From NCBI RefSeq assembly GCF_023111095.1, contig NZ_JALGYW010000009.1, forward strand, positions 124,001 to 188,000: a stretch of 64,000 nucleotides of DNA. The letters run 5' to 3'. Under the pieces are notes generated by a model. It made no database searches. It saw only the letters and a program-made list of their open reading frames with translations, and was not told the DNA's origin. The DNA comes from Maribellus sp. YY47 (GTDB lineage: Bacteria; Bacteroidota; Bacteroidia; Bacteroidales; Prolixibacteraceae). A program made the position numbers and the translations under genes. This document shows positions 44,730 through 53,404 of the stretch, in pieces (position 1 is the first letter of the stretch; each line of letters starts with the position of its first letter).

Positions 44730-45128
44730 TTAAGAACCAGAAGATGTGTTATCAATAATAAATTCTTTTATTTCCCTTTCTTGTTTTGATGTTCCCAGAT
44801 AAAAGCAAAAGAGTCTGTTCTCCTCCGGATAGAAAAAAGAATGTTTCAGCTTAAAGTACTTATGAAAGTTGTCGAAATAAGAGCATTTCTTTTCTTCTTC
44901 TTTTAGGTTGGTGGCATTATCGAAATTTTGCTCCTTGACGTTTTTGAGTTTTTCTTCTGTTGGTGTTGCTAAAGTGTCCTTATTGTATTTTTCGAAATCG
45001 ATTATTTTGATGCGTAAATCAAGTATCTGATTCAACGCAAGAGCCATTTCAGTGAGTTTGTTCGTATCCAAAGGTTCAGCATCATGAAGTTCATTTAGGC
45101 GGTCTGCTATTTCAATTAGCCTTTTCAT
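44730..45128 (-). CDS. Small charged helical protein, unknown
   Basis: A 132-residue cytoplasmic protein without signal or membrane segment. The first 50 residues (RLIEIADRLNELHDAEPLDTNKLTEMALALNQILDL) suggest paired helices and perhaps a coiled coil. The second half is charged and contains CSYFDNFHKYFKLKHSFFYP and YLGTSKQEREIKEFIID. I do not recognise the family. The start overlaps the end of the decayed WYL regulator, so the two were probably one transcription unit, and this gene may be an accessory of that regulator. The frame itself is intact. Confidence 0.55.
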   Translation of the reverse strand: MKRLIEIADRLNELHDAEPLDTNKLTEMALALNQILDLRIKIIDFEKYNKDTLATPTEEKLKNVKEQNFDNATNLKEEEKKCSYFDNFHKYFKLKHSFFYPEENRLFCFYLGTSKQEREIKEFIIDNTSSGS

Positions 45129-45720
45129 TGGTGTACTGTTTTAAAGCTTTTTTGTAGTTGTTCTTGATTTGCTCAACGACCTTCGGTGGACTTACTATTT
45201 TGACGTTGGCTCCAAATGATAAGAGCTCCAACAAGAAGTCATAGGTTAGGTGTATTTTAGATAAATTCTTCCTTCCATTTCGTTATCGATCAGCACTTTC
45301 TGAGAGTCATGCAAAGGCATTGTTATAATGTATTTACTCATACTGAGGCAAGGAGAGAATAACCTCTTCCGGTTCTCCTGCGCCGAGTGTAATAATTCTA
45401 AAACAATTCCCAAAGTAAGCATTAATAGAGAAGGTCCTTGGTTTCAAAAATTTAATTGAGGTGATAGACAAGTCAGAAAGCCGATCCACCTGATGGTTTT
45501 TATTCTGTCATCTTTCAGGTCATTCGCAACAATATACCATCGTTTTTAAATTGTTTAAGGACATAGGACTCAATCAGTCTCAAACTTGGAATGATAATCC
45601 AGAATTTATGATAGTCAAATTGCCCCAGAGGCTATTTGTAATTGCATTAAGCAATACGTAAAGGTTTTCAGTTCGCGACGAACTCATACTCGAATTGAGC
45701 TATTTTTACAAATATATTTT
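45112..45720 (-). pseudogene. Frame-broken WYL-domain transcriptional regulator
   Basis: Several frames on the minus strand each give pieces of a WYL regulator C-terminal half: an IAQFEYEF strand, IIPSLRLIESYVLKQFKN (the WYL-type segment), FLKPRTFSINAYFGNCFRI, GAGEPEEV and the closing LGANVKIVSPPKVVEQIKN. Stops and at least three frame changes separate them, so no full protein can be made. The N-terminal helix-turn-helix is missing or unrecognisable. The last frame ends with TGA at 45112 inside the next gene's start. WYL regulators often control defence or stress loci; this one is dead. Confidence 0.7.
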
Positions 45721-45820
45721 AAAACCACAAAAAGGATAAAATTAAAGACAGAACGCAGTTGAAATCTGTTCTTATAAATTCTTCTACTGCGTTTTTCTAT
45801 ACTCCGTTAAATTTTACATG

Positions 45821-47212
45821 CTATCCTTTGGCTACTGTTGCCTCCACTTCATCGGGTGTAATGGGCACTCTTTCGCCAATTATTTCAGCTCCTGTTTCTG
45901 TGATCAGAATGTCATCTTCAAGACGAATGCCTCCAAAGTCGCGATATTCATTCACTTTATCGAAATTGATGAAATCCTTGTTTATGCCTTCTGCCTGCCA
46001 TTTGTCAATTAGTGCAGGAATAAAATAACATCCGGGTTCATTGGTGACTACAAATCCCGGTTTCAGCCGTTTTCCCATACGCAAATACGCAGTTCCAAAC
46101 TGGTCAACCGGACGAACTTCATCGTCGTAGCCCACATAAATCTGGCCCAAATCTTCCATATCGTGTACATCCAATCCCATCATATGTCCCAATCCGTGAG
46201 GTAAAAACAGTGCATGAGCTCCACTTTTTACAGCTTCTTTCACATCTCCTTTCATCAGTCCCAGTTCTTTCAAACCTGCAGCCAAAACCTCGCACGCGGC
46301 CAAATGAACCGACAGGTAGGTAACTCCCGGTTTTGACAACTCGGTGGCTTTGTTATTGGCGGCCAAAACAATCTCGTATATATCGCGCTGTTTTTGGGTG
46401 AACTTACCTCCTACCGGTGTTGTACGGGTAAAGTCAGATGCATAATGCAGAAGAGATTCGGCGCCGGCATCACAAACGATCAACCTCCCTTCCTGTAAAA
46501 TCTGAGAGTGATCATGATTGTGTAACGTTTCCCCATTCATGGAAAGAATCGTTGGGTAAGGGCTCACTCCTCCTCCTGCCAGGGCAATTCCTTCGATGGT
46601 ACCTGCAATTTTCTGTTCCCAGGTTCCGGGTTGTGCCATTTTCATGGCAGTAACATGCATTTGGTAGCCGGTTGCACACGCTTTCCTGATCTCGTCAACT
46701 TCCTGTGCTTCCTTTACTTCGCGAAGTGAGATCACCGCTTTAATCAATTCAAGCGATGCGAAACCATTGATTGATTGTGCAGAACTTCCGGTTAAATTTT
46801 CCAGTAAAAGTTTGTTTTCGGCGCGATATGGTGGAAGAAAATGAATTTTCCGGCCTGTCTCTTTGGCCGCCTTCACCACATCGAAAACCTTGGCAAACGG
46901 CGCTGTATTTGTTATTCCTGCTTTTGCAGCATTTTCCTGTAAAGTCACCTGTGGCCCCATCCAAATGATGTCCTCAATATCCACATCATTTCCAAAAATA
47001 AAATCCTCGCCACTGTCAAAATCCACAACACCCACCAAACCGGGAAAGTCAAGACCAAAGAAATATAAAAAGTTACTGTCTTGTCTGAAATGATAGGTAT
47101 TATCCCGGTAATTCATCGGAGCCTCCACATTGCCTAAGATCAGTGCAATGCCGGTCAATCCTTTTGTTTTCAGGGCGCTTCTCCTGTTAATGTATGTACT
47201 TCTGTCAAACAT
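45821..47212 (-). CDS. M24 family Xaa-Pro aminopeptidase
   Basis: The frame opens at 47248, but the ATG at 47212 begins MFDRSTYINRRSALK, the normal family start; this gives 463 residues. An N-terminal creatinase/AMP_N domain (about 1-140) precedes the pita-bread domain. The metal ligands are present: the aspartate in VCDAGAESLLHYASDFTRT (two of them), the histidine in HGLGHMMGLDVHD, the glutamate in TNEPGCYF and the last in IRLEDDILI. The enzyme removes N-terminal residues ahead of proline in peptides. It is cytoplasmic and stands alone between the dead WYL gene and an IS982 relic. Confidence 0.92.
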   Translation of the reverse strand: MFDRSTYINRRSALKTKGLTGIALILGNVEAPMNYRDNTYHFRQDSNFLYFFGLDFPGLVGVVDFDSGEDFIFGNDVDIEDIIWMGPQVTLQENAAKAGITNTAPFAKVFDVVKAAKETGRKIHFLPPYRAENKLLLENLTGSSAQSINGFASLELIKAVISLREVKEAQEVDEIRKACATGYQMHVTAMKMAQPGTWEQKIAGTIEGIALAGGGVSPYPTILSMNGETLHNHDHSQILQEGRLIVCDAGAESLLHYASDFTRTTPVGGKFTQKQRDIYEIVLAANNKATELSKPGVTYLSVHLAACEVLAAGLKELGLMKGDVKEAVKSGAHALFLPHGLGHMMGLDVHDMEDLGQIYVGYDDEVRPVDQFGTAYLRMGKRLKPGFVVTNEPGCYFIPALIDKWQAEGINKDFINFDKVNEYRDFGGIRLEDDILITETGAEIIGERVPITPDEVEATVAKG

Positions 47213-47394
47213 AGTATTTGTATATTTTATAAAAACCCGAAAATACAATTAATCTTACCAAAAGCATAAAGGCTACTTTTAATAAGTCTTAAAAATAGAC
47301 TTAAATCTCTGAATTTATCTTGATTCCTCTCAGGTTAGCGACAAAGTCATGACAAACTTTTTTTCAGTAATAGGCGATTTAAATTAATGTGAGT

Positions 47395-48300
47395 TCAATG
47401 AATCAAACTTTAGAAAAATAAACCAGATGACTTGTTTGCTTATAAACTCTTAAATATCGAAATTTTCTATCTGGTTGACGAATTTTGCAACGAATCTGAA
47501 CTAACTAAGGGAGGACACACAGTAACTGAAATAAGCTCTGTAAATCGAAGAAAACGCAAATTCATCTTGGTTGACAGTAACGTGATAGCCATCATAGTCC
47601 TTTTTTTATCTGAAAAATACTGCTGTTAAAAAAACTTAGATACCATGTACTTCCAATATATATGCAACCTGACGTCATGAAGACCATAACATGCAACCGT
47701 TTCGTAGAGTTACAACAAAAAAATTTAATGCCAATGCCCGTTCTCCTTCAATTATGCTCTCTAAGCAAGTGTACCGGCATTTCCATTATTGATTCTATCC
47801 CGATCCGGGTTTGTCATATAAAGCGTGAGTTTCTGCATAAAACTTTCAAAGGTCTGGCGACCAACAGTCAGTGTTCAAAGGGAGGGTTTTTCGAATTCAA
47901 ACTCCACATTATATAATAAACGACAAATGAGAGATTCTTGATTTACTATTCACACACTTTAATATTAACGATAGTAAGCCTCTGAAGAATAAACCTTTCA
48001 TCACAAAATCTTTGGCAAACTGGTCGGAGACATAGGGTACATATCCAAGACATTATTTGATGAATTGTTTAATGAAGGGATTCATTTGATTACCAAGATT
48101 CGTAAAAACATCAAGAACTCATGGATGCTGCTTCAGGATAAAATCCTGCTTCGCAAAAGGGCACTTGTTGAAACGGTACACGATGAGCTGAAAAATATCT
48201 GCCAGATCGAACATACAAGGCATCGTTGCTTTAGAAACTTTCTTACAAATCTGCTATCAGGCTTACTCTCAAATCAAATCTTAACTTTTACAAAATAGAC
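47395..48300 (+). mobile_element. Degenerate IS982-family insertion sequence
   Basis: Three separate plus-strand frames give consecutive parts of an IS982 transposase. The N-terminus is at 47432-47629 (LLNIEIFYLVDEFC). The middle is at 47662-47916 (NRFVELQQKNL, KCTGISIIDSIPIRVC, HKTFKGL). The C-terminus is at 48065-48298 ([52 protein letters not shown]). The link at 47920-48060 reads as family sequence only with frame changes. The transposase cannot be made. Exact ends and target repeats were not identified. It borders the metabolic operon that starts at 48316. Confidence 0.8.
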
Positions 48301-48315
48301 AAACTACAATTATGA

Positions 48316-48912
48316 TCATTTTGCGTTAAGTCTCTCACCTACTGCTCCTCCCGGATGAATCAACGCAAACTGATCTATTTTAAAACCTGTTTCTTCAAGA
48401 AGAGCACTCTGCAAAGCATCAAATATTGCCGACAATACGACAAAACTGGTTGTTCCCTGACTATTATACTTATCAGTTTCACGCTCCACATGCATTTTAA
48501 TCACTATGTCTGCCTTCAAAGCCAAAGGAGAATCTATGTTTTCTGTTATACTTATAACTTTTACCTTCTTGAATTTACAAACATCCATTATCGGGATGAG
48601 TTCAGTTGTTTTCCCCCCCCTTGAGGCAAGTACCATAACATCCCCTTCTTTTAGAAATCCACTTGCGCCATGCAAGGCTTCTGAGGGAGAAATAAATCTT
48701 GCCGGTCTCTCGATACAACACATCAAATGCGCAAAATGCTGACAGGCTATTCCTGAATGACCGCAACCACTCGTAGCTATGCTCCCTGCCTTTGCCAATA
48801 CAGTCACCGCTTTTTCGAAAGCTGTCTCGTCCATACACTCCAAAGCTTTCAGTAGAGCGGAGGACTCTATCCTAAAAGAGTCCTCCGCATGTTTCCAAAT
48901 GTCTTTTTTCAT
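48316..48912 (-). CDS. KdsD-like SIS domain sugar-phosphate isomerase
   Basis: A 198-residue SIS protein. The nucleotide-like/sugar-phosphate binding region is TSGCGHSGIACQHFAHLM, followed by SPSEALHGASGFLKEGDVMVL and VISITENIDSPLALKADI, and the signature LIHPGGAVGERL of arabinose-5-phosphate isomerases (KdsD/GutQ). It lacks the two C-terminal CBS domains of KdsD, so it is the short form. The start is ATG 48912, with the Shine-Dalgarno GGGAGAG six bases ahead, and not the TTG before it. It is the last gene of the eight-gene operon. An aldose-ketose phosphate isomerase role is inferred. Confidence 0.85.
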   Translation of the reverse strand: MKKDIWKHAEDSFRIESSALLKALECMDETAFEKAVTVLAKAGSIATSGCGHSGIACQHFAHLMCCIERPARFISPSEALHGASGFLKEGDVMVLASRGGKTTELIPIMDVCKFKKVKVISITENIDSPLALKADIVIKMHVERETDKYNSQGTTSFVVLSAIFDALQSALLEETGFKIDQFALIHPGGAVGERLNAK

Positions 48913-48915
48913 CAA

Positions 48916-49419
48916 TTACTCTCCCATTACCTGAACCTGACATACTCTTTTTCTAGCTCTTACCTGATCCCAATCGATAAAATAAATATATCCAAACTCG
49001 CCCAACTGCATTTCGCCGTCTACGATGAGTATAGTCTCGGAGCGACCGAAAAATACGGATCGCAGATGCGCTTCTGTATTAAGGCTGGTCCACTCGCCCT
49101 CTTCTGTTCCAAGGCTCATAGCAAAGTCAATGTGCTCCTTGCCGGGATGCATATACTGCCCTTCGGCACGGCAAGTAGGGATAAGCTTTTCCATTACATT
49201 GCAAAGATCCTGTTGTAGGAACTCCAGCCCGAAATATGTTTTATCATGAGAACACTCCTGTGTCATAACAGAGCAGGTTGTGTGATGCGAATAAACCACA
49301 ACATTTCCATGTTTAATTTTAGAATTCTCTACTATCTTCTTTACCTCTTTGGTTACATCGTGAAATGTTGGATTAAGTCCCTTCGACTGAAGTTGAATTT
49401 TTTCAGTAATTACAGTCAT
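48916..49419 (-). CDS. YjbQ (UPF0047) family protein, paralog 2
   Basis: A 167-residue YjbQ-fold protein. Conserved sites are kept: the histidine in VVYSHHTTCSVM, LNTEAHLRSVFFGRSE (EGN-x-x-AH-x-x-x-x-GPS in ordinary YjbQ), VDGEMQLGEFGYIYFIDWD and the final VQVMGE. It is about 30 residues longer than E. coli YjbQ because of an insert with PTCRAEGQYMHPG. The database label for the family, secondary thiamine-phosphate synthase, rests on a side activity; the true reaction is not settled. It abuts the SIS gene and follows paralog 1. No strong Shine-Dalgarno is visible before it. Confidence 0.85.
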   Translation of the reverse strand: MTVITEKIQLQSKGLNPTFHDVTKEVKKIVENSKIKHGNVVVYSHHTTCSVMTQECSHDKTYFGLEFLQQDLCNVMEKLIPTCRAEGQYMHPGKEHIDFAMSLGTEEGEWTSLNTEAHLRSVFFGRSETILIVDGEMQLGEFGYIYFIDWDQVRARKRVCQVQVMGE

Positions 49420-49498
49420 TTTTCCGTTTTATTAATTTTTGTATAAATTATTATAACTATTGGAGTTGTTAAGATTCCGACAACCGTCTTCCTTCACT

Positions 49499-49996
49499 CT
49501 ATTCTCCAAGAATCTGCACAGTCACCTGTCTCTCTCTTGCGCGGGTATGATCAAAATCGACAAAATAGATATGTCCAAACTCACCCAGTTCCATACTCCC
49601 ATCAATGATAGGAATAGACTCACTCCTCCCCATGATTGATGATCGAAGATGCGCATCGGTATTAAGCGTCCCTGGCTTATCCTCACCATGGTTAGCGGCA
49701 AAAACAGTAAGCTCTGGCCCTGGATGCATATACTGTCCTTCTTTACGACAAGTCGGTATGATTTTTTCAAACACATCTGTAAGATCCTGCTGAAGGTAGG
49801 TCAGACCGGTGTAGGCTTTATCAAACGAGTCCTCGTCTATCATCACAGCACATGTAGTATGGCGCGAATACACCAAACATATACCTGATTTCACCCCTGA
49901 CTCGCTAATGATACTCTTTACCCGCTCAGTAAGTGTATGAAAGGTCGGTCTCCCTCCTGTGGAAGTTACTTTGATTGTATCTCTAATAATCTTCAT
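49499..49996 (-). CDS. YjbQ (UPF0047) family protein, paralog 1
   Basis: A 165-residue YjbQ-fold protein, clearly related to but well diverged from its neighbour. It has the same layout: LVYSRHTTCAVM, YLQQDLTDVFEKIIPTCRKE, QYMHPG, LNTDAHLRSSIMGRSES, IDGSMELGEFGHIYFVDFD and the TVQILGE end. The shared insert and the GRSE word set both apart from ordinary YjbQ. An AAAGGAT Shine-Dalgarno lies before the ATG. It sits between the TPI-like gene and paralog 2. Two kept copies suggest either a hetero-oligomer or two substrates. Confidence 0.85.
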   Translation of the reverse strand: MKIIRDTIKVTSTGGRPTFHTLTERVKSIISESGVKSGICLVYSRHTTCAVMIDEDSFDKAYTGLTYLQQDLTDVFEKIIPTCRKEGQYMHPGPELTVFAANHGEDKPGTLNTDAHLRSSIMGRSESIPIIDGSMELGEFGHIYFVDFDHTRARERQVTVQILGE

Positions 49997-50018
49997 ATTT
50001 TAATCCTTTTTATCTCTT

Positions 50019-50741
50019 TTAAACTTTTTGCTTTTCAAGATCATCTTTCGCTTTCCTGACATTGAACATCATTTCATCAAGTAGCTTATAGGGATCTGGT
50101 GACTTAAGTATTCCCGAGGCCGAACCGGCAGCATCGTTGCCTGCCATAATAAAGTCATAGATTTGTGCTCCACTAGTTATACCTGCAGCCTGTTCTACGA
50201 GGATGTCAGGATACAAATCTTTAACGACCTTGAGCGTCTCCACTACATAGGCCATATCACTAGCCTGATTTGTTCCGATAAGCTCACTGGGTTCAGGATT
50301 TATGATGTCGGGGCGAAACTGGGCTATCGCCTTTGTTTCTGCTATAGAATCAGCACATGCGAAAGTAATGAGTCCCAACTCATTGGCCCTATCTATAGTC
50401 TCTTTTATTTGCGAAAGAGTCATGGGGCGTTCACAATGATTTATCAAGACCCCCTTCCCCCCAGCATCTTTTATCGCCTCTGGTAACACATCTGCGATAC
50501 CACGACCTGGGCGTAAGGTGTCCATATAAGGTGCGAAAACGAAAATCCTGCTGGTATTCTCTGCAATTCGACGGATCTCAGTATAGGGTGCAATAAAAAT
50601 CGCATCGATATCATATTTTATAGCCGCCGCCTCAACTGCCATAGCGTATTCATATACTGCATCACCATAAATATAATTCTTTACACTTGTTTCAAAAAAC
50701 GGCCCTTTGGGCAGTATCTTTTCCTGTTTAACTTTGCTCAT
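50019..50741 (-). CDS. Triosephosphate isomerase-like protein (archaeal-type TIM fold)
   Basis: A 240-residue TIM barrel with all three TPI catalytic residues in order: Lys21 in SVKNYIYG, His102 in LINHCERPM and Glu150 in INPEPSELIGT. The GVLINHCERP and ELIGT words match the short archaeal-type TPI. Its operon setting makes a plain glycolytic TPI unlikely; TPI homologs act on tetrulose phosphates in erythritol catabolism (EryH in Brucella). The best guess is a ketose-phosphate isomerase in this pathway. A strong Shine-Dalgarno AAAGGAGAT lies ahead of the ATG. Confidence 0.8.
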   Translation of the reverse strand: MSKVKQEKILPKGPFFETSVKNYIYGDAVYEYAMAVEAAAIKYDIDAIFIAPYTEIRRIAENTSRIFVFAPYMDTLRPGRGIADVLPEAIKDAGGKGVLINHCERPMTLSQIKETIDRANELGLITFACADSIAETKAIAQFRPDIINPEPSELIGTNQASDMAYVVETLKVVKDLYPDILVEQAAGITSGAQIYDFIMAGNDAAGSASGILKSPDPYKLLDEMMFNVRKAKDDLEKQKV

Positions 50742-50781
50742 AAATAATCTCCTTTCATAATATTTTTAATTTTGTTTATTT

Positions 50782-52245
50782 CTAATAAAATTGAGAGGCG
50801 TAATCCAGGTAAATTTTATGGTATAGTTGACTGCGAACAGGATCAGGCTCTATAATCCGTTCTCTGGACTTAGTTTTCAAGTAACCATCTTTCTCATCGC
50901 GAAAAACACCTGCACCTATTCCAGCAAGAATAGCAGCCCCCATAGCCCCGGCATGTTGTCCTGTTTCTGGTAGGACCACAGGACGTCCAAGCACATCAGC
51001 GAGGATGGATAACCAAATATGACTTTTAGTTGGACCACCTGTCAATACAATCCTGTCTACTGGTCTGCCGACAAGACTCAAAAGTTCATCTATCCGCCTT
51101 CGTATAAGAAATACCACACCCTCCATAAGTGCCCTGGCGATGTTTTTCTGAGCAACATTCTTTATCATTGCCTTACTCTTTTGGTATGGCTGCCTATAGA
51201 CCTCAATAAACAGTCCATCCGCCCCCAACTCGGCTTCAGCTGCCAAACGATTAAATCCTTCGTACAATGTTTCACCAATGTCCGGAGTTATGCAGTGCTC
51301 TAAATACTCTTTCACCTTTTCGGCAACAGCTGTCAAAGAGAACATAGCCCCCCAACAACCAGAAGGAGACAAGAAAGGATCTATTAGCATCTTGCCCTTT
51401 AAACCTGTTTCTCTATTCTTAATAGGCGCAAAGACCACCCACGATGTTCCAGCAGATATAAGCAAATCCCCTTCATCAGTCACTCCTGTGCTTATTGCAG
51501 CCGAGGGGTGATCAAAACTGCCTGTAACCAGCTGAGTTCCTTCGGCAAGTCCGGTTAGCGAAACCGCTTCAGAATTTACTATTCCACAGGAAGTAGCAGG
51601 CGAAATCAACTCTGCCAATTGTCTGGTCTCTAATTCAAAAAACTCAAGTAGTTCCTCATTCCATTTAGCGGTTACCTGATCCTGCATATAGAATGTGGTC
51701 GCTTTTGAATAATCAACAACCAAACGGCCACAAAGTCTATAATAAATATAATCGTTCAGCATGACAAAATATTTGGCTTTTTGCCAAACATCCGTTTCAA
51801 ACTTTTTAATCCACGCGAGATGGGCCAAAGGAAAAGTTCCATCAAATGGCCAGCCCACACAATTGTAAATTCGCTCAGGATCAAATCCGAGGCACAAATC
51901 AGACTCTTTACCGACTGTCCTTGTGTCCATCCAGCTAATTACTTTTCTCAGAGGTTTATAATTTTCATCTAAAAGTACGGTATTCCCAGTCGCACCACTT
52001 AAGCTTAAAGCTTTTACGCTGCTCGGATCAGAGACCTGCGACATCAGCTCTTTTATAGTCGCACATACATCCTGAAAATAGAACTCGGGATCAAGCTCGA
52101 CCTGATTTTTCTCTGGACGAAGAATATTTATCTGCCGACTCGCCTGACAAACAACATTGCCATTAATATCTGAAAGCACTGCTTTCATAGCACTCGTCCC
52201 AAGGTCAAAACCTATAAGATAGGCAGTGTTTCTATTTTCACTCAT
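50782..52245 (-). CDS. FGGY family carbohydrate kinase
   Basis: A 487-residue FGGY kinase. The N-terminal phosphate-binding loop is IGFDLGTSAMKAVL, the sugar-binding region includes VISWMDTRT and GWPFDGTFPLAHLAWIKK, and the ATP-binding C-terminal half has GSFDHPSAAISTG and LTGGPTKSHIWLSILADVL. The usual C-terminal GAMGAAILA motif is present. It is closest in style to xylulokinase or LsrK-like kinases, but the specificity cannot be read. It starts three bases after the amidohydrolase stop, with an AGGGGAT Shine-Dalgarno. Confidence 0.88.
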   Translation of the reverse strand: MSENRNTAYLIGFDLGTSAMKAVLSDINGNVVCQASRQINILRPEKNQVELDPEFYFQDVCATIKELMSQVSDPSSVKALSLSGATGNTVLLDENYKPLRKVISWMDTRTVGKESDLCLGFDPERIYNCVGWPFDGTFPLAHLAWIKKFETDVWQKAKYFVMLNDYIYYRLCGRLVVDYSKATTFYMQDQVTAKWNEELLEFFELETRQLAELISPATSCGIVNSEAVSLTGLAEGTQLVTGSFDHPSAAISTGVTDEGDLLISAGTSWVVFAPIKNRETGLKGKMLIDPFLSPSGCWGAMFSLTAVAEKVKEYLEHCITPDIGETLYEGFNRLAAEAELGADGLFIEVYRQPYQKSKAMIKNVAQKNIARALMEGVVFLIRRRIDELLSLVGRPVDRIVLTGGPTKSHIWLSILADVLGRPVVLPETGQHAGAMGAAILAGIGAGVFRDEKDGYLKTKSRERIIEPDPVRSQLYHKIYLDYASQFY

Positions 52246-52248
52246 CTT

Positions 52249-53313
52249 CTAATCCCCTGATTTGGATATTGAAAATCCCGTTGATTCAAAAATTCTTTTG
52301 GCATTATTATAAAAGATATCTTCTACGTCGGCTTTACCAAGCCCCAAGTCATTTATAGCTTCCTTCATGGCTTTTATCTCCTCATAAAGGAAAAATGAAA
52401 GCTTGTCCCCCTCTTCTCCCTCAAGCTCCCTCATATTCTTATCCAGAGAAACATCACCATACAATCCACTTGGTACCAGATTAATATAAATTCCGTTCTC
52501 ACAGACACGTCTCATTCTCATACGAGTAATTGGAAGATCGCTTCCAAAAATCATACGGTGGGAGCCAAGCGATTCCAATGCCTGTCTAAACACCGCGGCG
52601 TTGGTATTAGCAGAACAGTCAAACACCAGATTATCTGTCTTCTCAAGAATCTTAAAAGCCTCACCTATATCTTCCTGACAATAGGCCCTTCCCACATGTG
52701 CAAGAACAACTTTTACATTTGGGTATTGTTGCTCTATTTCAAGTATTTGAGCGAGATTCACAGGGTCTTTTAATCGTCCTGGCCTGGGTATATGTAACAT
52801 TACCATTAGCCCAAGCTTATTTAGTACAGCAAGGTGGCTATGAGGTAAAAAATCGAAAATTCGGACCTCATTGCCAGGAATGTATGACGGTGCAAAACTT
52901 AAGTAAACCTTAACTCCATTATATTTCCCATTAACCAGCTTTTCTTCTAATTCTTCCATGCTATACGTTGGGCAATCAAGAAATAATACAGGCAAATGTC
53001 GTGCTACTGCCAAAGTTCTAGTATATTCATTTAATTCATCTATTTTGTGCAAGGGTTCAACCCAAGGAAATACACAAGGGGTAACATTTTTTCCTGGAAA
53101 CATTAATTTGTATGTTTCAATAAGATCCTCAATTGGATTATCTTCGGCAACCAATGATGTCCAAGAAACAAGACGTTTATCTTGAATATCTGCTGTTTCC
53201 GTAATTTCCTTTATATAAATATGAGTATGTATATCAATTATATTTTTAGGGAGAAAATCTTCTAAATACTCTTTGTAATAACGTTTATCTACATCCTTGA
53301 TTTCTAAATTCAT
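52249..53313 (-). CDS. Amidohydrolase-2 family protein
   Basis: A 354-residue TIM-barrel metal hydrolase of the amidohydrolase-2 (ACMSD/uronate-isomerase-like) group. The first metal motif is IIDIHTHIY, the middle histidines are in VMLHIPRPGR and VVLAHVGRAYCQ, and the last aspartate is in MIFGSDLPI. Members are decarboxylases, lactonases or hydrolases. In a sugar cluster, a lactonase or a C-C lyase step is possible. No Shine-Dalgarno is seen, only the A-rich leader usual in the phylum. A 92-base gap separates it from the isomerase-like gene. Confidence 0.82.
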   Translation of the reverse strand: MNLEIKDVDKRYYKEYLEDFLPKNIIDIHTHIYIKEITETADIQDKRLVSWTSLVAEDNPIEDLIETYKLMFPGKNVTPCVFPWVEPLHKIDELNEYTRTLAVARHLPVLFLDCPTYSMEELEEKLVNGKYNGVKVYLSFAPSYIPGNEVRIFDFLPHSHLAVLNKLGLMVMLHIPRPGRLKDPVNLAQILEIEQQYPNVKVVLAHVGRAYCQEDIGEAFKILEKTDNLVFDCSANTNAAVFRQALESLGSHRMIFGSDLPITRMRMRRVCENGIYINLVPSGLYGDVSLDKNMRELEGEEGDKLSFFLYEEIKAMKEAINDLGLGKADVEDIFYNNAKRIFESTGFSISKSGD

Positions 53314-53404
53314 ATTATTATTTTTTGTAATTCAAGTTAATTTTTAATGTTGTTTCTAAAAACTGTCGATATAGTTAAGAGTATTCTTTTTACACAAAAC
53401 TCAT

